Shown here one piece after another: positions 34,326 to 44,453 of a DNA stretch of 64,000 bases (position 1 is its first letter; each line of letters starts with the position of its first letter). The notes below the pieces were generated by a model. That model was not told where the DNA came from. It did no database searches and worked only from the letters and a program-made list of their open reading frames with translations. Where the stretch lies: the NCBI GenBank assembly GCA_964387505.1, contig CAYLWF010000025.1:1-64000 (forward strand), in the 5' to 3' direction. Source of the stretch: JAGXIT01 sp964387505 (GTDB taxonomy: Bacteria; Patescibacteriota; Saccharimonadia; Saccharimonadales; UBA4665). A program made the translations under genes and the position numbers.

Positions 34326-37148
34326 CTAAGGGAACCTAAGCCCCACTCGTCGGCAACAGGTACCTATGAGCCTCTTGGCCTTCGGTGGCATTCGGCGCTT
34401 AATATAATTGTAAATGAAGCTTGAGTAAACACTGTCTGGAATAGGCTGAGGGGGGGTGGCTTCTGGGTGGGCATTTTTTATTGCGTACCGGAGCAGGTCA
34501 AGCCGCGGTTTCATCTGCTTATTAAATGAGTATAAAGTATTCGACTTATTGTAGCCCCGTTCTGCAACGCGCCTTAACTTGTTGGGGTTATTGATGTAAT
34601 AACTAATTTTTTTCACAATATCATTTACGTCATGCTTAACGAGGACTATCTCTTCCCCGTTCTTGAATCGGCCCTCGTTTAACTTGAGCGGATCAGTTAC
34701 AAACATCGCCACCTTTCTTAATGAGGCGTCTGTAACTGCCCCCGTTGGAAAACCGTCGAAACTGCCACCATTGATTTGATTGTCAATGTTTGGGGACAAG
34801 ATAATGTCTTTATCTCTATAGAATCGATCAAACCAATCCTGTTTCTGGACCCCGTAATACTTTATGTTGCTAATGCCAGCAACGCTTAATACGTTTTTAT
34901 CCCACGGTCCTACGACGTGGAACCGTACCTGGCGGTATTCCTTACTGAGTGTTCGCGCTACTTCCAGAAAGATATCATAGCCTTTGTCCTGTCCGCGCTC
35001 GGAGTACTTGTGTGCAACAAAACAAATGTCTATTGTTTTTTTATCTATCCCGTAGTGTTGTTTGGGTGTTTGCAGATTCAGTTTTTCTGAGGGAACAACG
35101 ACCCCCCATATGTATTCAATTTTTTCTTCCGCACAAAAACCGTTTTTTACAAGGTAGTCGTAGGCGATTTTTTGGGTAACAATCACCTTATAAAAATATG
35201 GAGAATTCATAACGCGACGGAGCATCGCATCACTGTTATCATTGTAAAGGGCAAACATTCCCCCGGGATACAGCGTGAATACAAAAGGGGTTTGTTCCTG
35301 CTCCGCACGACTCACCACATTCGCGTAGGCATTTCCCAGAAAGTCACAGTACAATAACGAAGAATGGGTTTGTTCGTCTGAGCGCAATATGGCTACAGAA
35401 TTTGCGAGGTCTGGATGACTTCGTTTATAGTCGATGATCAGTGCAGCTATGCTGTCAGGTCCTAAAATGTGGGTGCTTTCACCAGTTGTAAGTAACTTGC
35501 TTCGGGGTATTTTTCTTAGAATTGTCGTAAATTCTTCATAGCGGAAACCCGAGATCGGGTGTGGAGATATGTCGTCGATTATCGTAACAGATTCTTTTTC
35601 CAAGCCCAGGGTGTTATCTTGGGAGTGGAGCAGTTTTTTGTAATGCGAGAAGTAATTGTCATATGAAAAGTTGAGGTACCTGTTGTAGGAATCTATGGAG
35701 TCAAGAAGCAGAGACCTCTTTATCTCCTCATCCTTGCCTGTCCAAATTCCACCTCCATGCTTCCGATATACATTAAAAGGTTTGTTTAGCAGGCCCACAT
35801 CACCGTACTGGGAGAGATATAGTGCTAACATCCAGTCTCCTGTAAACATCTTTTCAAACAAGTCTGGCTTAATATAATCTAGTAAACTGGAGTTGTAAAA
35901 AGCCGAGTTTAAATTACCGATTACATTTTCTTTTGCGAGTTCTTCTGTCGAAACCTCTTTACCCTTGAAAGCAGGCTCGAAAACTTCATATCTTCCGTCA
36001 TCCTGATGGTACGTCAGGAGACGATTAAATGTTATAGAAAATTGAGGGCATGTTCTGTGAAGCTCGATATGTTCAGATATTCTTGTCTGTGAAAGATAGT
36101 AATCATCACCCTCACAAAAAGTGAAATAGTCGGAGTCGCCTAAACGAGCTATGAGCTTTTGAAAATTTCGCACCATTCCGATATTGTTATCGTTTCGGTA
36201 ATATTCTACCTTGAGGTGTTCAGTATCAATTCGTTCGGAAATAGCTTGGCGTATCTTTTCACTTGTGCCGTCGTTTGAACTGTCGTCGCCAATGACCACC
36301 TTTAAGTTGAATGCACCGGTTTGTGAGAATACCGACTCTAGACACTCCTCTATGTATTCGACCTGGTTATAGGCTAGAATTCCTACTGACACCGTTGGTA
36401 TATAACGATCCGGGAGGCTCTCTAGTGCAACAACTCGCTTGTACGCAGCATGCAGTTTTTTCGATAGCTTTTCGACGTGTAAGTCTCTAGTAATAGAGGG
36501 GGCTTGGTTAAGAAGGATTCCGAACTGATCGCACTCAAAAACGACTGGAGATTTTTGCTTTGCCTCGTCATAAACAGAGCGTACGCTATTCCAGTCAATG
36601 TCATCGAATACTATGTAGCCCCCTTCATTTAGCACATTGAGGCATCCGTAATAGTCCTCCCGGACGAATCGCGTATCATGGTTGCCGTCTATGTGGGCGA
36701 TATCAAAGCGTTCATCGCTTGTTGTTCGATCTGCAAAAAAATCTGCGGATGTCTTACGTGCTATCTTAATGGAATCTCCAAAATCACACTTCTCTCTGTA
36801 TTCAAGCACGTCACGGTATATCTCATCAAAATCGAGTCCATCTAAAAATGAGTCAATTTCTTTCCTAAGGTCTTTGCTGACATCTTTTTCCCGGGCGTCT
36901 TCGGTACTATAGGGGTCTACGCCAACAGAAAATCCACCATTGAGATAAATGCTGTACGCCGTAGGGAATAGGCTCTTCCCTCTGTATACGCCTATTTCCA
37001 GAAACTTTTCTAAGCCCTCTGCATGAACAAGATATGCCATTAAAAACGTTTTAGGTATTGGCGAACCTCCGCCAAAATCGCCTCGAATATCTCGGGAAAT
37101 ATTCTGACATGCTGTATATAGGCCAAATGAATCTTTTTGGTCAGCCAT
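34326..37148 (-). CDS. Three-domain methyltransferase-GT2-GT4 fusion
   Basis: 940 aa. Residues about 20-205: class I SAM methyltransferase (Methyltransf_24-like: FLEIGVYRGKSLFP, DIAHIDGNHD, GGYIVFDDID). About 245-480: GT2 (VSVGILAYNQVEYIEECLESV, GDDSSNDGTSE, CEGDDYY). About 535-880: GT4-like GT-B domain (TLYPGGMFALYND, ICFVAHKYSERGQDKGYDIFLEVA, FPTGAVTDASL). Such fusions build and cap repeating glycans. The start at 37148 is chosen because GAGGGGGTG is 5 nt upstream. Convergent with wzt. The methyl group would come from the MetK product. Confidence 0.85.
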   Translation of the reverse strand: MADQKDSFGLYTACQNISRDIRGDFGGGSPIPKTFLMAYLVHAEGLEKFLEIGVYRGKSLFPTAYSIYLNGGFSVGVDPYSTEDAREKDVSKDLRKEIDSFLDGLDFDEIYRDVLEYREKCDFGDSIKIARKTSADFFADRTTSDERFDIAHIDGNHDTRFVREDYYGCLNVLNEGGYIVFDDIDWNSVRSVYDEAKQKSPVVFECDQFGILLNQAPSITRDLHVEKLSKKLHAAYKRVVALESLPDRYIPTVSVGILAYNQVEYIEECLESVFSQTGAFNLKVVIGDDSSNDGTSEKIRQAISERIDTEHLKVEYYRNDNNIGMVRNFQKLIARLGDSDYFTFCEGDDYYLSQTRISEHIELHRTCPQFSITFNRLLTYHQDDGRYEVFEPAFKGKEVSTEELAKENVIGNLNSAFYNSSLLDYIKPDLFEKMFTGDWMLALYLSQYGDVGLLNKPFNVYRKHGGGIWTGKDEEIKRSLLLDSIDSYNRYLNFSYDNYFSHYKKLLHSQDNTLGLEKESVTIIDDISPHPISGFRYEEFTTILRKIPRSKLLTTGESTHILGPDSIAALIIDYKRSHPDLANSVAILRSDEQTHSSLLYCDFLGNAYANVVSRAEQEQTPFVFTLYPGGMFALYNDNSDAMLRRVMNSPYFYKVIVTQKIAYDYLVKNGFCAEEKIEYIWGVVVPSEKLNLQTPKQHYGIDKKTIDICFVAHKYSERGQDKGYDIFLEVARTLSKEYRQVRFHVVGPWDKNVLSVAGISNIKYYGVQKQDWFDRFYRDKDIILSPNIDNQINGGSFDGFPTGAVTDASLRKVAMFVTDPLKLNEGRFKNGEEIVLVKHDVNDIVKKISYYINNPNKLRRVAERGYNKSNTLYSFNKQMKPRLDLLRYAIKNAHPEATPPQPIPDSVYSSFIYNYIKRRMPPKAKRLIGTCCRRVGLRFP

Positions 37149-37398
37149 CAACACCCCCTCTACCATGCACGGCTTTGGCTATAGCATGATGATATACTGT
37201 GCCCTGTAGGCTTTCGAGCATAGAACTACAAACTAGTCCAGAGCTTCCGGTACGCGCTTCCATATCTGACCACTTTCGATTAGCGAGCCTTTACTAGTAA
37301 GAATATATAACACAAAAAGCGTCTGATATCAAAGCATCCTACATTTAAATTGATTAGTTCCGTTTTATCTCAGTCTGTTATAGCGTATAATCAACAGC
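37149..37398. other. Intergenic region between divergent polysaccharide genes
   Basis: About 250 bp, AT-rich towards the right. It holds a perfect TATAAT (37386-37391) for the NeuD-like gene and a possible TATATC near 37190 for the fusion gene. No other element recognised. Confidence 0.5.
37386..37391 (+). promoter_or_regulatory. -10 box of the neuD-like gene, leaderless arrangement
   Basis: TATAAT ends 7 nt before the ATG at 37399; no Shine-Dalgarno in between. Confidence 0.6.
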
Positions 37399-38016
37399 AT
37401 GAGAAATGTAGGCATTGGGCTGCTGGGGGGCGGAGGCCATTCTGATGAGGTCGAAGAAGTTTATGGGAACGTAGTGTTTCGAGCTGTATCCAAGGAGTAT
37501 GTGAACGAAAAGGCAGCCGTCGATATTTGTTCTCCGGGTCAATACGTTTCTGCTGGCGTACATATTGCGGTTGGTGCACCGGCCCTAAAACGTCGTATGG
37601 AAGAACTGTGGCCGGGGACCAAATATGTAACAGTCGTCTCTGACTATGCACTTGTTGGCCGTTCATGTACCATAGGCGCCGGAAGCTACATTGCTTCGGG
37701 AGCGATTCTCACGACCGATGTTAAGGTCGGTCGACATGTTACAATCAATGTACACGCCTCGATTCACCACGGTTGCGAAATAGGAGATTTCTCGTGCATT
37801 AGTCCTGGAGCTAACGTGGGGGGGAATGTCAAAATAGGTCAAGGTGCTTTTATTGGTATTGGTGCCACTGTCAGTAACGGCCTGAAGATTGCAGAGGGAG
37901 CCGTTGTAGGGGCGGGAGCTGTCCTGATTGCTGATGCTCAAGAACAAAATGGCGTATATGTGGGTGTTCCCGCTCGATTAGTAAAAGTGAATACAGGTTG
38001 GCTTAATGAAATATAG
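37399..38016 (+). CDS. NeuD/PglD-like sugar O- or N-acyltransferase
   Basis: 205 aa. A short N-terminal Rossmann-like part (GIGLLGGGGHSDEVEE) is followed by left-handed beta-helix hexapeptide repeats (about 75-190: CTIGAGSYIASGAIL, VTINVHASIHHGCEIGDF). Catalytic His lies in the HHGCEIGDF turn. Acetylates amino or hydroxyl groups of nucleotide-activated sugars. Overlaps the aminotransferase gene by 11 nt, so the pair likely makes an N-acetylated amino sugar. Confidence 0.87.
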   Translation: MRNVGIGLLGGGGHSDEVEEVYGNVVFRAVSKEYVNEKAAVDICSPGQYVSAGVHIAVGAPALKRRMEELWPGTKYVTVVSDYALVGRSCTIGAGSYIASGAILTTDVKVGRHVTINVHASIHHGCEIGDFSCISPGANVGGNVKIGQGAFIGIGATVSNGLKIAEGAVVGAGAVLIADAQEQNGVYVGVPARLVKVNTGWLNEI

Positions 38017-39124
38017 AATTCCGTTTATTAAACCTTCTTTTCCGCCAGCGAATGACCTGGCGGAAGACTATGCGCAGATTGTTTCTTCGAATTGGTTCAC
38101 TAACTTCGGACCTTATGAACAAAAATTGCGTCAGCAAATCGCAAACTATGTTGGCGAAGGTGTGTCGGTTTGTGCAGTCTCAAATGCCACAGCGGGCCTC
38201 GAGGTTGCTATAAGGCAGCTTTTTGCGCCCCCAACAGCAGCTAAAAGAGAAGTCATTATGCCATCCTTTACCTTTGCGGCCGGGCTGGACGCTATATTGG
38301 CGCAAGGCTACACTCCCGTACTAATTGACGTAAATGATAACTGGCAGCCGGATCATATCCAGGCCGCATCGTACTTAGCAAAGTATCACAAAAAAGTTTC
38401 AGGTATATTATTGGGCAATACTTTCGGCGTAGGGAACCCGAACGTTGAAGACTGGGAAGCTCTCGCAAAGGAACACTTGCTGCCGTTGCTAATCGATTCT
38501 GCGGCAGGGTTTGGTTCGCTATATAGTGATGGGACGAGAGTTGGGGCAAAAGGAGATTGTGAAGTCTTTTCGTTTCATGCTACAAAACCATTTGCTATCG
38601 GAGAGGGTGGTGCAATTACAAGCAGGAACGCATCCTTAATATCTAGGTGCATTGAGGCAACTAACTTTGGTTTCAACGCAGATAGAAAGGCCTCCCAAAT
38701 CGGAACGAATGCAAAGATGTCCGAAATGAGTGCAGCGATTGGACTAAGGCAAATGCAGGGATATGACAAAAGGCTTGCGTTAAGACGTAAATCTTTGTTG
38801 TACTACAAAAACAGACTATCTGGCAAGAATGTTAAATTTCAGCCGAACGACGAGAATTCCACTGTGCCATTTGTTTGTGTGGTTTTCCCGACGGAAAGAC
38901 AAGCGAAACACGTGATGAATAGGTTGCTTCACGAAGGGGTGGAGGTAAAACGCTATTATGACCCATTGCACTGCCAACCCATTTTTGAATATTCGCACGG
39001 AAAAAAGCTCGACCTAGGGCGAACAGAAATTCTTGCCAAGCGAATAATCGCAATGCCGCTTCATGATCACATGACGGACGAGACGATAAATGCAATAGTC
39101 GAGCTCATGGATGAAGGCAAATAG
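38006..39124 (+). CDS. DegT/DnrJ/EryC1-family sugar aminotransferase
   Basis: 372 aa. PLP fold type I: SNATAGLEVAI near the phosphate site, IMPSFTFAAGLDAIL, IDSAAGFG with the PLP Asp, and FSFHATKPFAIGEGGAI with the Schiff-base Lys. Converts keto-sugar nucleotides to amino sugars. With the NeuD-like gene upstream and GT2 genes downstream (14-nt overlap) it forms a glycan-decoration operon. Confidence 0.92.
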   Translation: MKYRIPFIKPSFPPANDLAEDYAQIVSSNWFTNFGPYEQKLRQQIANYVGEGVSVCAVSNATAGLEVAIRQLFAPPTAAKREVIMPSFTFAAGLDAILAQGYTPVLIDVNDNWQPDHIQAASYLAKYHKKVSGILLGNTFGVGNPNVEDWEALAKEHLLPLLIDSAAGFGSLYSDGTRVGAKGDCEVFSFHATKPFAIGEGGAITSRNASLISRCIEATNFGFNADRKASQIGTNAKMSEMSAAIGLRQMQGYDKRLALRRKSLLYYKNRLSGKNVKFQPNDENSTVPFVCVVFPTERQAKHVMNRLLHEGVEVKRYYDPLHCQPIFEYSHGKKLDLGRTEILAKRIIAMPLHDHMTDETINAIVELMDEGK

Positions 39125-40247
39125 ATTCGCAAATGTTACCAGCAAGAACCAGAATCTAGTAAGTGTAGTATGTATATGCTACAACCACGAGAAGTATATA
39201 GCTCGTGCAATAGATAGTTTTCTGTCACAGAATCATCCCGACTTTAACATTGAAATTATCGTTGCAGACGATGCGTCTACCGATAAGACGAATGAGATTA
39301 TTGCCAAATATGCTAGCAAAAATAAAGATGTTATTCGCCCCATTCTAAGAAACAAGAACGTGGGCATTCAACATAATTTGTTCTCGGCTTTATCAGAGGC
39401 GAAAGGGGAGTATATTGCGCTTTGTGAAGGGGATGATTATTGGACCGACAATGATAAACTTGCAAAACAGATTCAATATATGCAGACGAATCAAAAAGCA
39501 GCGATTTGTTTTCACAGCGTTGAAGTCGTGCAAGAAAGCAGTGGGGCAAAAGAAGTGTTTCCTGGTCCGGAGTACTGGAATAGTCGAACTATTGAATCTC
39601 TGCTAAAAACCAACTACATACAGACCAATTCAGTGGTATATCGCAGACTAAAAGAGTACAAAGAGCCTATAGAAAAAATGCTGCCGATAGACTGGTATCT
39701 TCACATCCTTCACGCGTTAAATGGGCCAATTGGGTTTATTAAGACAGCGAGTCCTATGTCAGTATACCTAAGACATGAAGGCAGTGTCTGGTGGAGAACG
39801 GAAAGCACTGAAATCACGTTTTGGGAAAAAAATATTGCACTGCACCTACAGATGCACCAGGAGGTTCTCAAGCTAGTCAAGGGAAACCAAAGATATGTGA
39901 GTGCAGCGTATGTGGCGATAAACCGTAACCTATCTGATTTTTTGCGTGTAATGAAACTAGCCAAGAAACACGATTGCGTTAGGATGGTTGTGCGCCAGTT
40001 TCCCGAGCTCATTGAAAACCACCTTCTCTCACAAGTGGCAGCGAGCGAAAAGGATAGCCAGAAGATTCGTATACTTGAGCGAGCAGATGAATCAAACAGA
40101 AATGAACTTGCTGTCGCGAAGCATGAAATAAGCCATCTCAAAGAACAGGTGGCACTACTAGAGTCCGAGCTAAAGCACCCGTTAAGAGCTATAATAAGAA
40201 AGATTATAAAAAGATTCAATAAGCTAAGATCACAGAGGAAAGTATGA
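39111..40247 (+). CDS. GT2 glycosyltransferase with C-terminal coiled coil
   Basis: 378 aa. VSVVCICYNHEKYIARAIDSFLS, VADDASTDKTNE and LCEGDDYWTDNDKL define the GT2 core; the EGDDYW motif is common in capsule/LPS enzymes. Residues about 325-360 (RILERADESNRNELAVAKHE...) form a coiled coil that may tie it to the next transferase. Overlaps the neighbours on both sides. Confidence 0.87.
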   Translation: MKANRFANVTSKNQNLVSVVCICYNHEKYIARAIDSFLSQNHPDFNIEIIVADDASTDKTNEIIAKYASKNKDVIRPILRNKNVGIQHNLFSALSEAKGEYIALCEGDDYWTDNDKLAKQIQYMQTNQKAAICFHSVEVVQESSGAKEVFPGPEYWNSRTIESLLKTNYIQTNSVVYRRLKEYKEPIEKMLPIDWYLHILHALNGPIGFIKTASPMSVYLRHEGSVWWRTESTEITFWEKNIALHLQMHQEVLKLVKGNQRYVSAAYVAINRNLSDFLRVMKLAKKHDCVRMVVRQFPELIENHLLSQVAASEKDSQKIRILERADESNRNELAVAKHEISHLKEQVALLESELKHPLRAIIRKIIKRFNKLRSQRKV

Positions 40248-41830
40248 TTAATAAGCTCTTGCCACACGGTAGTAGGCGGCGAAAGTTTGTGGGAAGACAA
40301 ATGGGTCGTTTGCAGCATAGTCGCAGCTGGCAATTTTATCGACGAGAATACGATGGTCTGCGAACGGAGTATTATTACAATTGCTCGAAAAAGATTATCG
40401 AAGCAACAAAGAATGACCCATTGATATCTATTGTCGTCCCCTGCTTTAACACTCCCGAACGATATATTTACGAGCTAGAAGATAGTATCTTTGCTCAGGG
40501 TTATGACAAATGGGAGCTACTATTGGTTGATGGCTCAAGTAACGATGCGAGGCGGCAAGCAATTGAGCAGAGTAGCCATAGAGACATTCGCATACGTTAT
40601 ATCCCAATTAAGAATATGGGGATCGCAGAAAATACTAATGTGGGCATTCGAGAGGCAGCCGGCGAGTACATTGCATTTCTAGACCATGACGATATGCTTG
40701 ACCCAGACGCGCTTGCCGAAAACGTTATCGCCATAAGAAAGAACAAACCTGATGTTATATATAGTGACGAGGATAAGGTCTCAGAAGACAGTCGATCATT
40801 CCACAGTCCCCACTACAAGCCAGACTTTTCACAGGCTATGTTGGAATGCGTTAATTACATCACTCACTTCGTTGTTGTTAAAAAAACACTAGTCAAAAAG
40901 GTGGGCTTTATCGAGACTGGCTACGATGGTGCGCAGGACTTCAATTTCCTTCTTCGTCTGTCTGAGGAGACGGGGAGTATATTTCATATACCAAAGATTT
41001 TGTACCACTGGCGGGAGTCTGCTAACTCAACTGCGGCTGATTTCGATAATAAATCACATGTGAGGGATGCGGGAGTGCGGGCGTTAGACAATCACTTTAA
41101 ACGGCTAGGTATTAATGCGCATGCAAAGCCAATGAAAAAGACTCCTGGGTTTTATCAAACTATCTTTGAACTCCAGGAAGACAATAAACGGGCTATCATT
41201 ATTGCCGTTCCCGAGCTTACTAGTAAAGAACTGCTGTATATGAAATCGTGTTTTGAGAAGCATCGTGACGTAATAAAACAAAATATTACATGCGTAATAG
41301 CGGCGGATAAAAAAGATGCAAGGACTATCGCTATGCACTTCAAGACAGTTTTGCTCATAACAGTACCTATGCAGCCACTCTTTATGGAAGACGCAAGCAT
41401 AAGCGCGCTCTTCGGCAGGGTGGAGGTGGGGGGCTACGATGCGGCTGCACCAAAGCTGATCTCAAGAGGTAAGATAACGAATCTTGGGTATGTCAAAACC
41501 AATACGGGCTTCCTTCCATTGTTTTACGGAAGTGACCCCGCAAAGCCGCAGTATTTTGGTTCGCCAAATTGGAACAGAGATGTCAATGCTCTTGACTGGG
41601 GTGCTGTGTGCGCGCGCAGTGATTCAATTGAACGCTATTGTAATGACTCATTGATTACAGAGGGAAGATTTGTCGTTCTTGGTCAGTATGAATACCTTGA
41701 ATTTAAAGGGCGTGAGCCAGAGCATAGCGCAACAATCGGAGTGTATTACAACCCAAACTTACGCACGGAAATGCACCCTCGACTAATAGAGCAGCAGCTT
41801 ATCAAGTATGCCGTGGAGGAGGAGAGATGA
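40244..41830 (+). CDS. GT2 glycosyltransferase with C-terminal extension
   Basis: 528 aa. A basic N-terminus precedes a GT2 domain (about 60-290) with SIVVPCFNTPERYIYELEDSI, LDHDDMLDPDALAE and YSDEDKVSE, then AQDFNFLLRLSE and YHWRESANST, as in O-antigen rhamnosyltransferase-like proteins. A further domain of about 230 aa (300-528) looks like a degenerate second GT2 unit (PELTSKELLYMKSC, DWGAVCARSDSIERY) without a DxD motif. Confidence 0.85.
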   Translation: MINKLLPHGSRRRKFVGRQMGRLQHSRSWQFYRREYDGLRTEYYYNCSKKIIEATKNDPLISIVVPCFNTPERYIYELEDSIFAQGYDKWELLLVDGSSNDARRQAIEQSSHRDIRIRYIPIKNMGIAENTNVGIREAAGEYIAFLDHDDMLDPDALAENVIAIRKNKPDVIYSDEDKVSEDSRSFHSPHYKPDFSQAMLECVNYITHFVVVKKTLVKKVGFIETGYDGAQDFNFLLRLSEETGSIFHIPKILYHWRESANSTAADFDNKSHVRDAGVRALDNHFKRLGINAHAKPMKKTPGFYQTIFELQEDNKRAIIIAVPELTSKELLYMKSCFEKHRDVIKQNITCVIAADKKDARTIAMHFKTVLLITVPMQPLFMEDASISALFGRVEVGGYDAAAPKLISRGKITNLGYVKTNTGFLPLFYGSDPAKPQYFGSPNWNRDVNALDWGAVCARSDSIERYCNDSLITEGRFVVLGQYEYLEFKGREPEHSATIGVYYNPNLRTEMHPRLIEQQLIKYAVEEER

Positions 41831-42804
41831 TTCAGCCAAAAGTTGCGCTCATTGTACTCAGCTGGAATAACGCCGACATATTGCCGGCGTGCTTCGACAG
41901 TATACAGGCGCTTGACTATCCTCATATCAAAACAGTACTCGTAGACAATGCATCAACGGATAATTCAGTTGAAATGACTCGCAATAAGTATCCATGGGTC
42001 GAAATTGTCGAATCTCCTCGGAATGGAGGGTTTACGGAAGGCAACAATATAGGGATTCGGCACGCTCTTAAAGACGAAGACATTCAATATATTGGACTTA
42101 TTAACAGCGACGCTACTCTCGATACGGCATGGCTCTCAACGATCGTTAGATTCGCATGCAATAAGCCGAAAGGTGCATTTTATCAAGGAATGACTCTTGA
42201 CTACTACAACCACTCAGTGATTGATTCAACGCACATTTATGTTGCCGAAAATGGGCAGGCAACGCAAGGTAGTTGGCGAGACGCCTATGTTGGCGAGCGA
42301 GGACCGCTGCGAGTCTTTGGAGTAAACGCTGCAGCTTGTTTGATTGCCCGAGATTTTATTGAATCACAGCCATTTGACAACTTGTTCGACGAGAGTTTCT
42401 TCATGTATCTTGAGGATGTCGACATGGCGCTAAGGGCGTGCTTGTTGGGGTGGGATAGCTATTGTGTGCCAGGCGCAACAGCCTACCATATGGGTTCTGC
42501 ATCTTCTGCGGAAAACCCTACTTTTTCACTCCGAATGACGTACCGTAATAATTTGCCGCTATTGTTCAAAAACCTTCCAATTAAAATGTTTTTGCAGATC
42601 ATACCTAGGGCTTTCAAGTCCGATATATTGACTACGAGATTATTGCTACGCCGTGGCCAGGCGAAGGGTGCACGTGCATTGTGGAAGGGGAGGATGATAG
42701 GTCTACTGAGGGTTCTGCTATATTTGAGCGCACATAACACCATGCAGAGGAATAGCGTAGTTGATCGAGACTATCTTCAGAAGCTTATGTGCAAGGGCTA
42801 CTAA
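41827..42804 (+). CDS. GT2 glycosyltransferase (WbbL-like)
   Basis: 325 aa. LIVLSWNNADILPACFDSI, VDNASTDNSVE, LINSDATLD and FFMYLEDVDMALRACLLGW are all present. Subfamily as for the GT2 at 31156. Overlaps the upstream GT2 by 4 nt; its stop overlaps the stop of the convergent secreted-protein gene by 4 nt. Confidence 0.87.
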   Translation: MIQPKVALIVLSWNNADILPACFDSIQALDYPHIKTVLVDNASTDNSVEMTRNKYPWVEIVESPRNGGFTEGNNIGIRHALKDEDIQYIGLINSDATLDTAWLSTIVRFACNKPKGAFYQGMTLDYYNHSVIDSTHIYVAENGQATQGSWRDAYVGERGPLRVFGVNAAACLIARDFIESQPFDNLFDESFFMYLEDVDMALRACLLGWDSYCVPGATAYHMGSASSAENPTFSLRMTYRNNLPLLFKNLPIKMFLQIIPRAFKSDILTTRLLLRRGQAKGARALWKGRMIGLLRVLLYLSAHNTMQRNSVVDRDYLQKLMCKGY

Positions 42805-44453
42805 TACGGCGCCACATTAAGCATTTGATTTGAAACAATATGTGATTGCCAGTTTGAATAATCGGGCAGCCATTCATGAACCTCCATGTAGCCGCTAGGG
42901 GTGTTGCGAAACTTAATGTAGGCTAGGTGATCGCCAATAGACACTATCTTTCCGTTATCTATTTCAGTATTTGGTTGACTACTTATAATATGCTTCGTCC
43001 AATCCGTATAGCTTGGGGCGAATTCGTGGAATTCAAGTGTTCCGCTCGGTGTATTTTTGTACTTTACAAATACAACCCTGTCGCCACGAGATATTACCGT
43101 GCCGTTCTCTGCCTCGGAGGACGGCTGGGCGCTGACAGTGTGTGCAGCCCAGTCATTCAAGGACGTTGTCCACTCATGAAGCTCAATCATGCCGTACGAT
43201 GTATTTTTCGTCTTCACAAATACGAGTGTGTTCCCTCGTGGGATAATCATGCCGTTTGCCATATCTGAGTTTGGAAGCGAAGTGACCGTATGGAGTATCC
43301 ATTGTCGGCTACTGTTACTCCATTCATGGAGCTCTACCATGTCGTTGACAGTGTTTTTGTATTTAATGAATACAAAGCGGCTTTCACCGGAACCGTTATC
43401 AAGTGTTACTACCTCTCCAGTTGAAGGGTCGAACTGTGATTGGATAGTAGCTATGTGACTTATCCATGATTGATAGTCCCGACCCCACTGGTGCACTTCA
43501 GTACAAAGACTACCAGTGTTATTTGCTATTATCAAGCCAAGAGAAGTCGTGCCGTTTTGTTTCATTCCGGTTACGCGTAGTCCTGCGGGCAGGCCAGCCG
43601 GCGGGTTTGTGAGCGTGTTGCATTCGCCAACTTTCGTTGGGCCAAACCAGCGCTCAAAATATGTTACAAAGTTATAGCTGCCACTATAGTACTGTCCAGT
43701 CGTTCCCTGTGCGGGGAGCCCGTAGAGCCCCTTAGGGTTATTGTAGGCATGGGGAGTGTAACAGTATAGGGAAGAGGAGGCGGCGTTCTCTAAAAAGATA
43801 GTTGTATACTGAACGCCATTATCATCGTAGAAACTTACATTTTGATTTGGATAGAGGTTTGGCGTGTAGTAGTTTTTTGGTGTTCCGCAAACCCAGGACG
43901 TTGAGCGGAACCAGTAATCCATATTACCTCTCGCTCGTTCCATATGGAACCTCAATACCCAGACGCCGTTATCTATCTGGTATAAGAAACTGGATGCACC
44001 GCAACCGCCACTGTCTGGACAACCATAACCCATTGCCTGGTTAACTTGCCATGAAGTGGGGTTTGGGGACGTCACTAAACTCTGCTCTTTCTGAAGAGTT
44101 GCCAGAATAACCTGAGGGTTGACTCCGTAGATCTGCGAAGCATAGTAAATAATTGCTGCTGCTGATACATTCTGGCCACATGGTGCACCTGCGGACTGGT
44201 AGTACGTTGCAGACATCCCCGTAGAATTGCAGTCAAACAGAAAACTCATTGTCGTGAGGCCGCTGCCTTTCCCGGCTAAGAAGCTTTGAATATCGTTTAT
44301 GCTCATTGTCGAGCTATTCAGAAATATACTATTGTCAATGAGTCGGCTGCCGCTATATCCCGCAAATGCAATCGGACTTAGGGCGCCGCCAATAAGTACC
44401 GCTGTAATAAACGATGCAAAGAATATACGAACGGCTGCGGTACGTGTGTTCAC
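42801..44453 (-). CDS. Secreted protein: lysozyme-like domain plus five C-terminal repeats
   Basis: 550 aa. Signal peptide cut near IAFA-G. An N-terminal domain (about 35-275) has LIDNSIFLNSSTMS, then YGVNPQVILATLQKEQSLV and NQAMGYG, which resemble a transglycosylase-type helix with a catalytic Glu; it also has several Cys pairs. The C-terminal 230 residues contain about five copies of a 50-aa repeat with E-x-H-E-W-x7-W-x2-H followed by N-G-x-I-x-x-G-D-x-x-x-F-V-K-x-K-N-T (from about 318, 373, 423, 473 and 523). These could make a beta-propeller-like adhesion or wall-binding domain. Overlaps the Gmad2-like gene upstream. Confidence 0.75.
   Translation of the reverse strand: MNTRTAAVRIFFASFITAVLIGGALSPIAFAGYSGSRLIDNSIFLNSSTMSINDIQSFLAGKGSGLTTMSFLFDCNSTGMSATYYQSAGAPCGQNVSAAAIIYYASQIYGVNPQVILATLQKEQSLVTSPNPTSWQVNQAMGYGCPDSGGCGASSFLYQIDNGVWVLRFHMERARGNMDYWFRSTSWVCGTPKNYYTPNLYPNQNVSFYDDNGVQYTTIFLENAASSSLYCYTPHAYNNPKGLYGLPAQGTTGQYYSGSYNFVTYFERWFGPTKVGECNTLTNPPAGLPAGLRVTGMKQNGTTSLGLIIANNTGSLCTEVHQWGRDYQSWISHIATIQSQFDPSTGEVVTLDNGSGESRFVFIKYKNTVNDMVELHEWSNSSRQWILHTVTSLPNSDMANGMIIPRGNTLVFVKTKNTSYGMIELHEWTTSLNDWAAHTVSAQPSSEAENGTVISRGDRVVFVKYKNTPSGTLEFHEFAPSYTDWTKHIISSQPNTEIDNGKIVSIGDHLAYIKFRNTPSGYMEVHEWLPDYSNWQSHIVSNQMLNVAPY

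Noticed and set aside
34288..34345. Terminator between wzt and the fusion gene
   Set aside because: GGGGCT and AGCCCC could pair across about 20 nt, but no T-run follows on either strand and the second arm lies in the coding end of the fusion gene.
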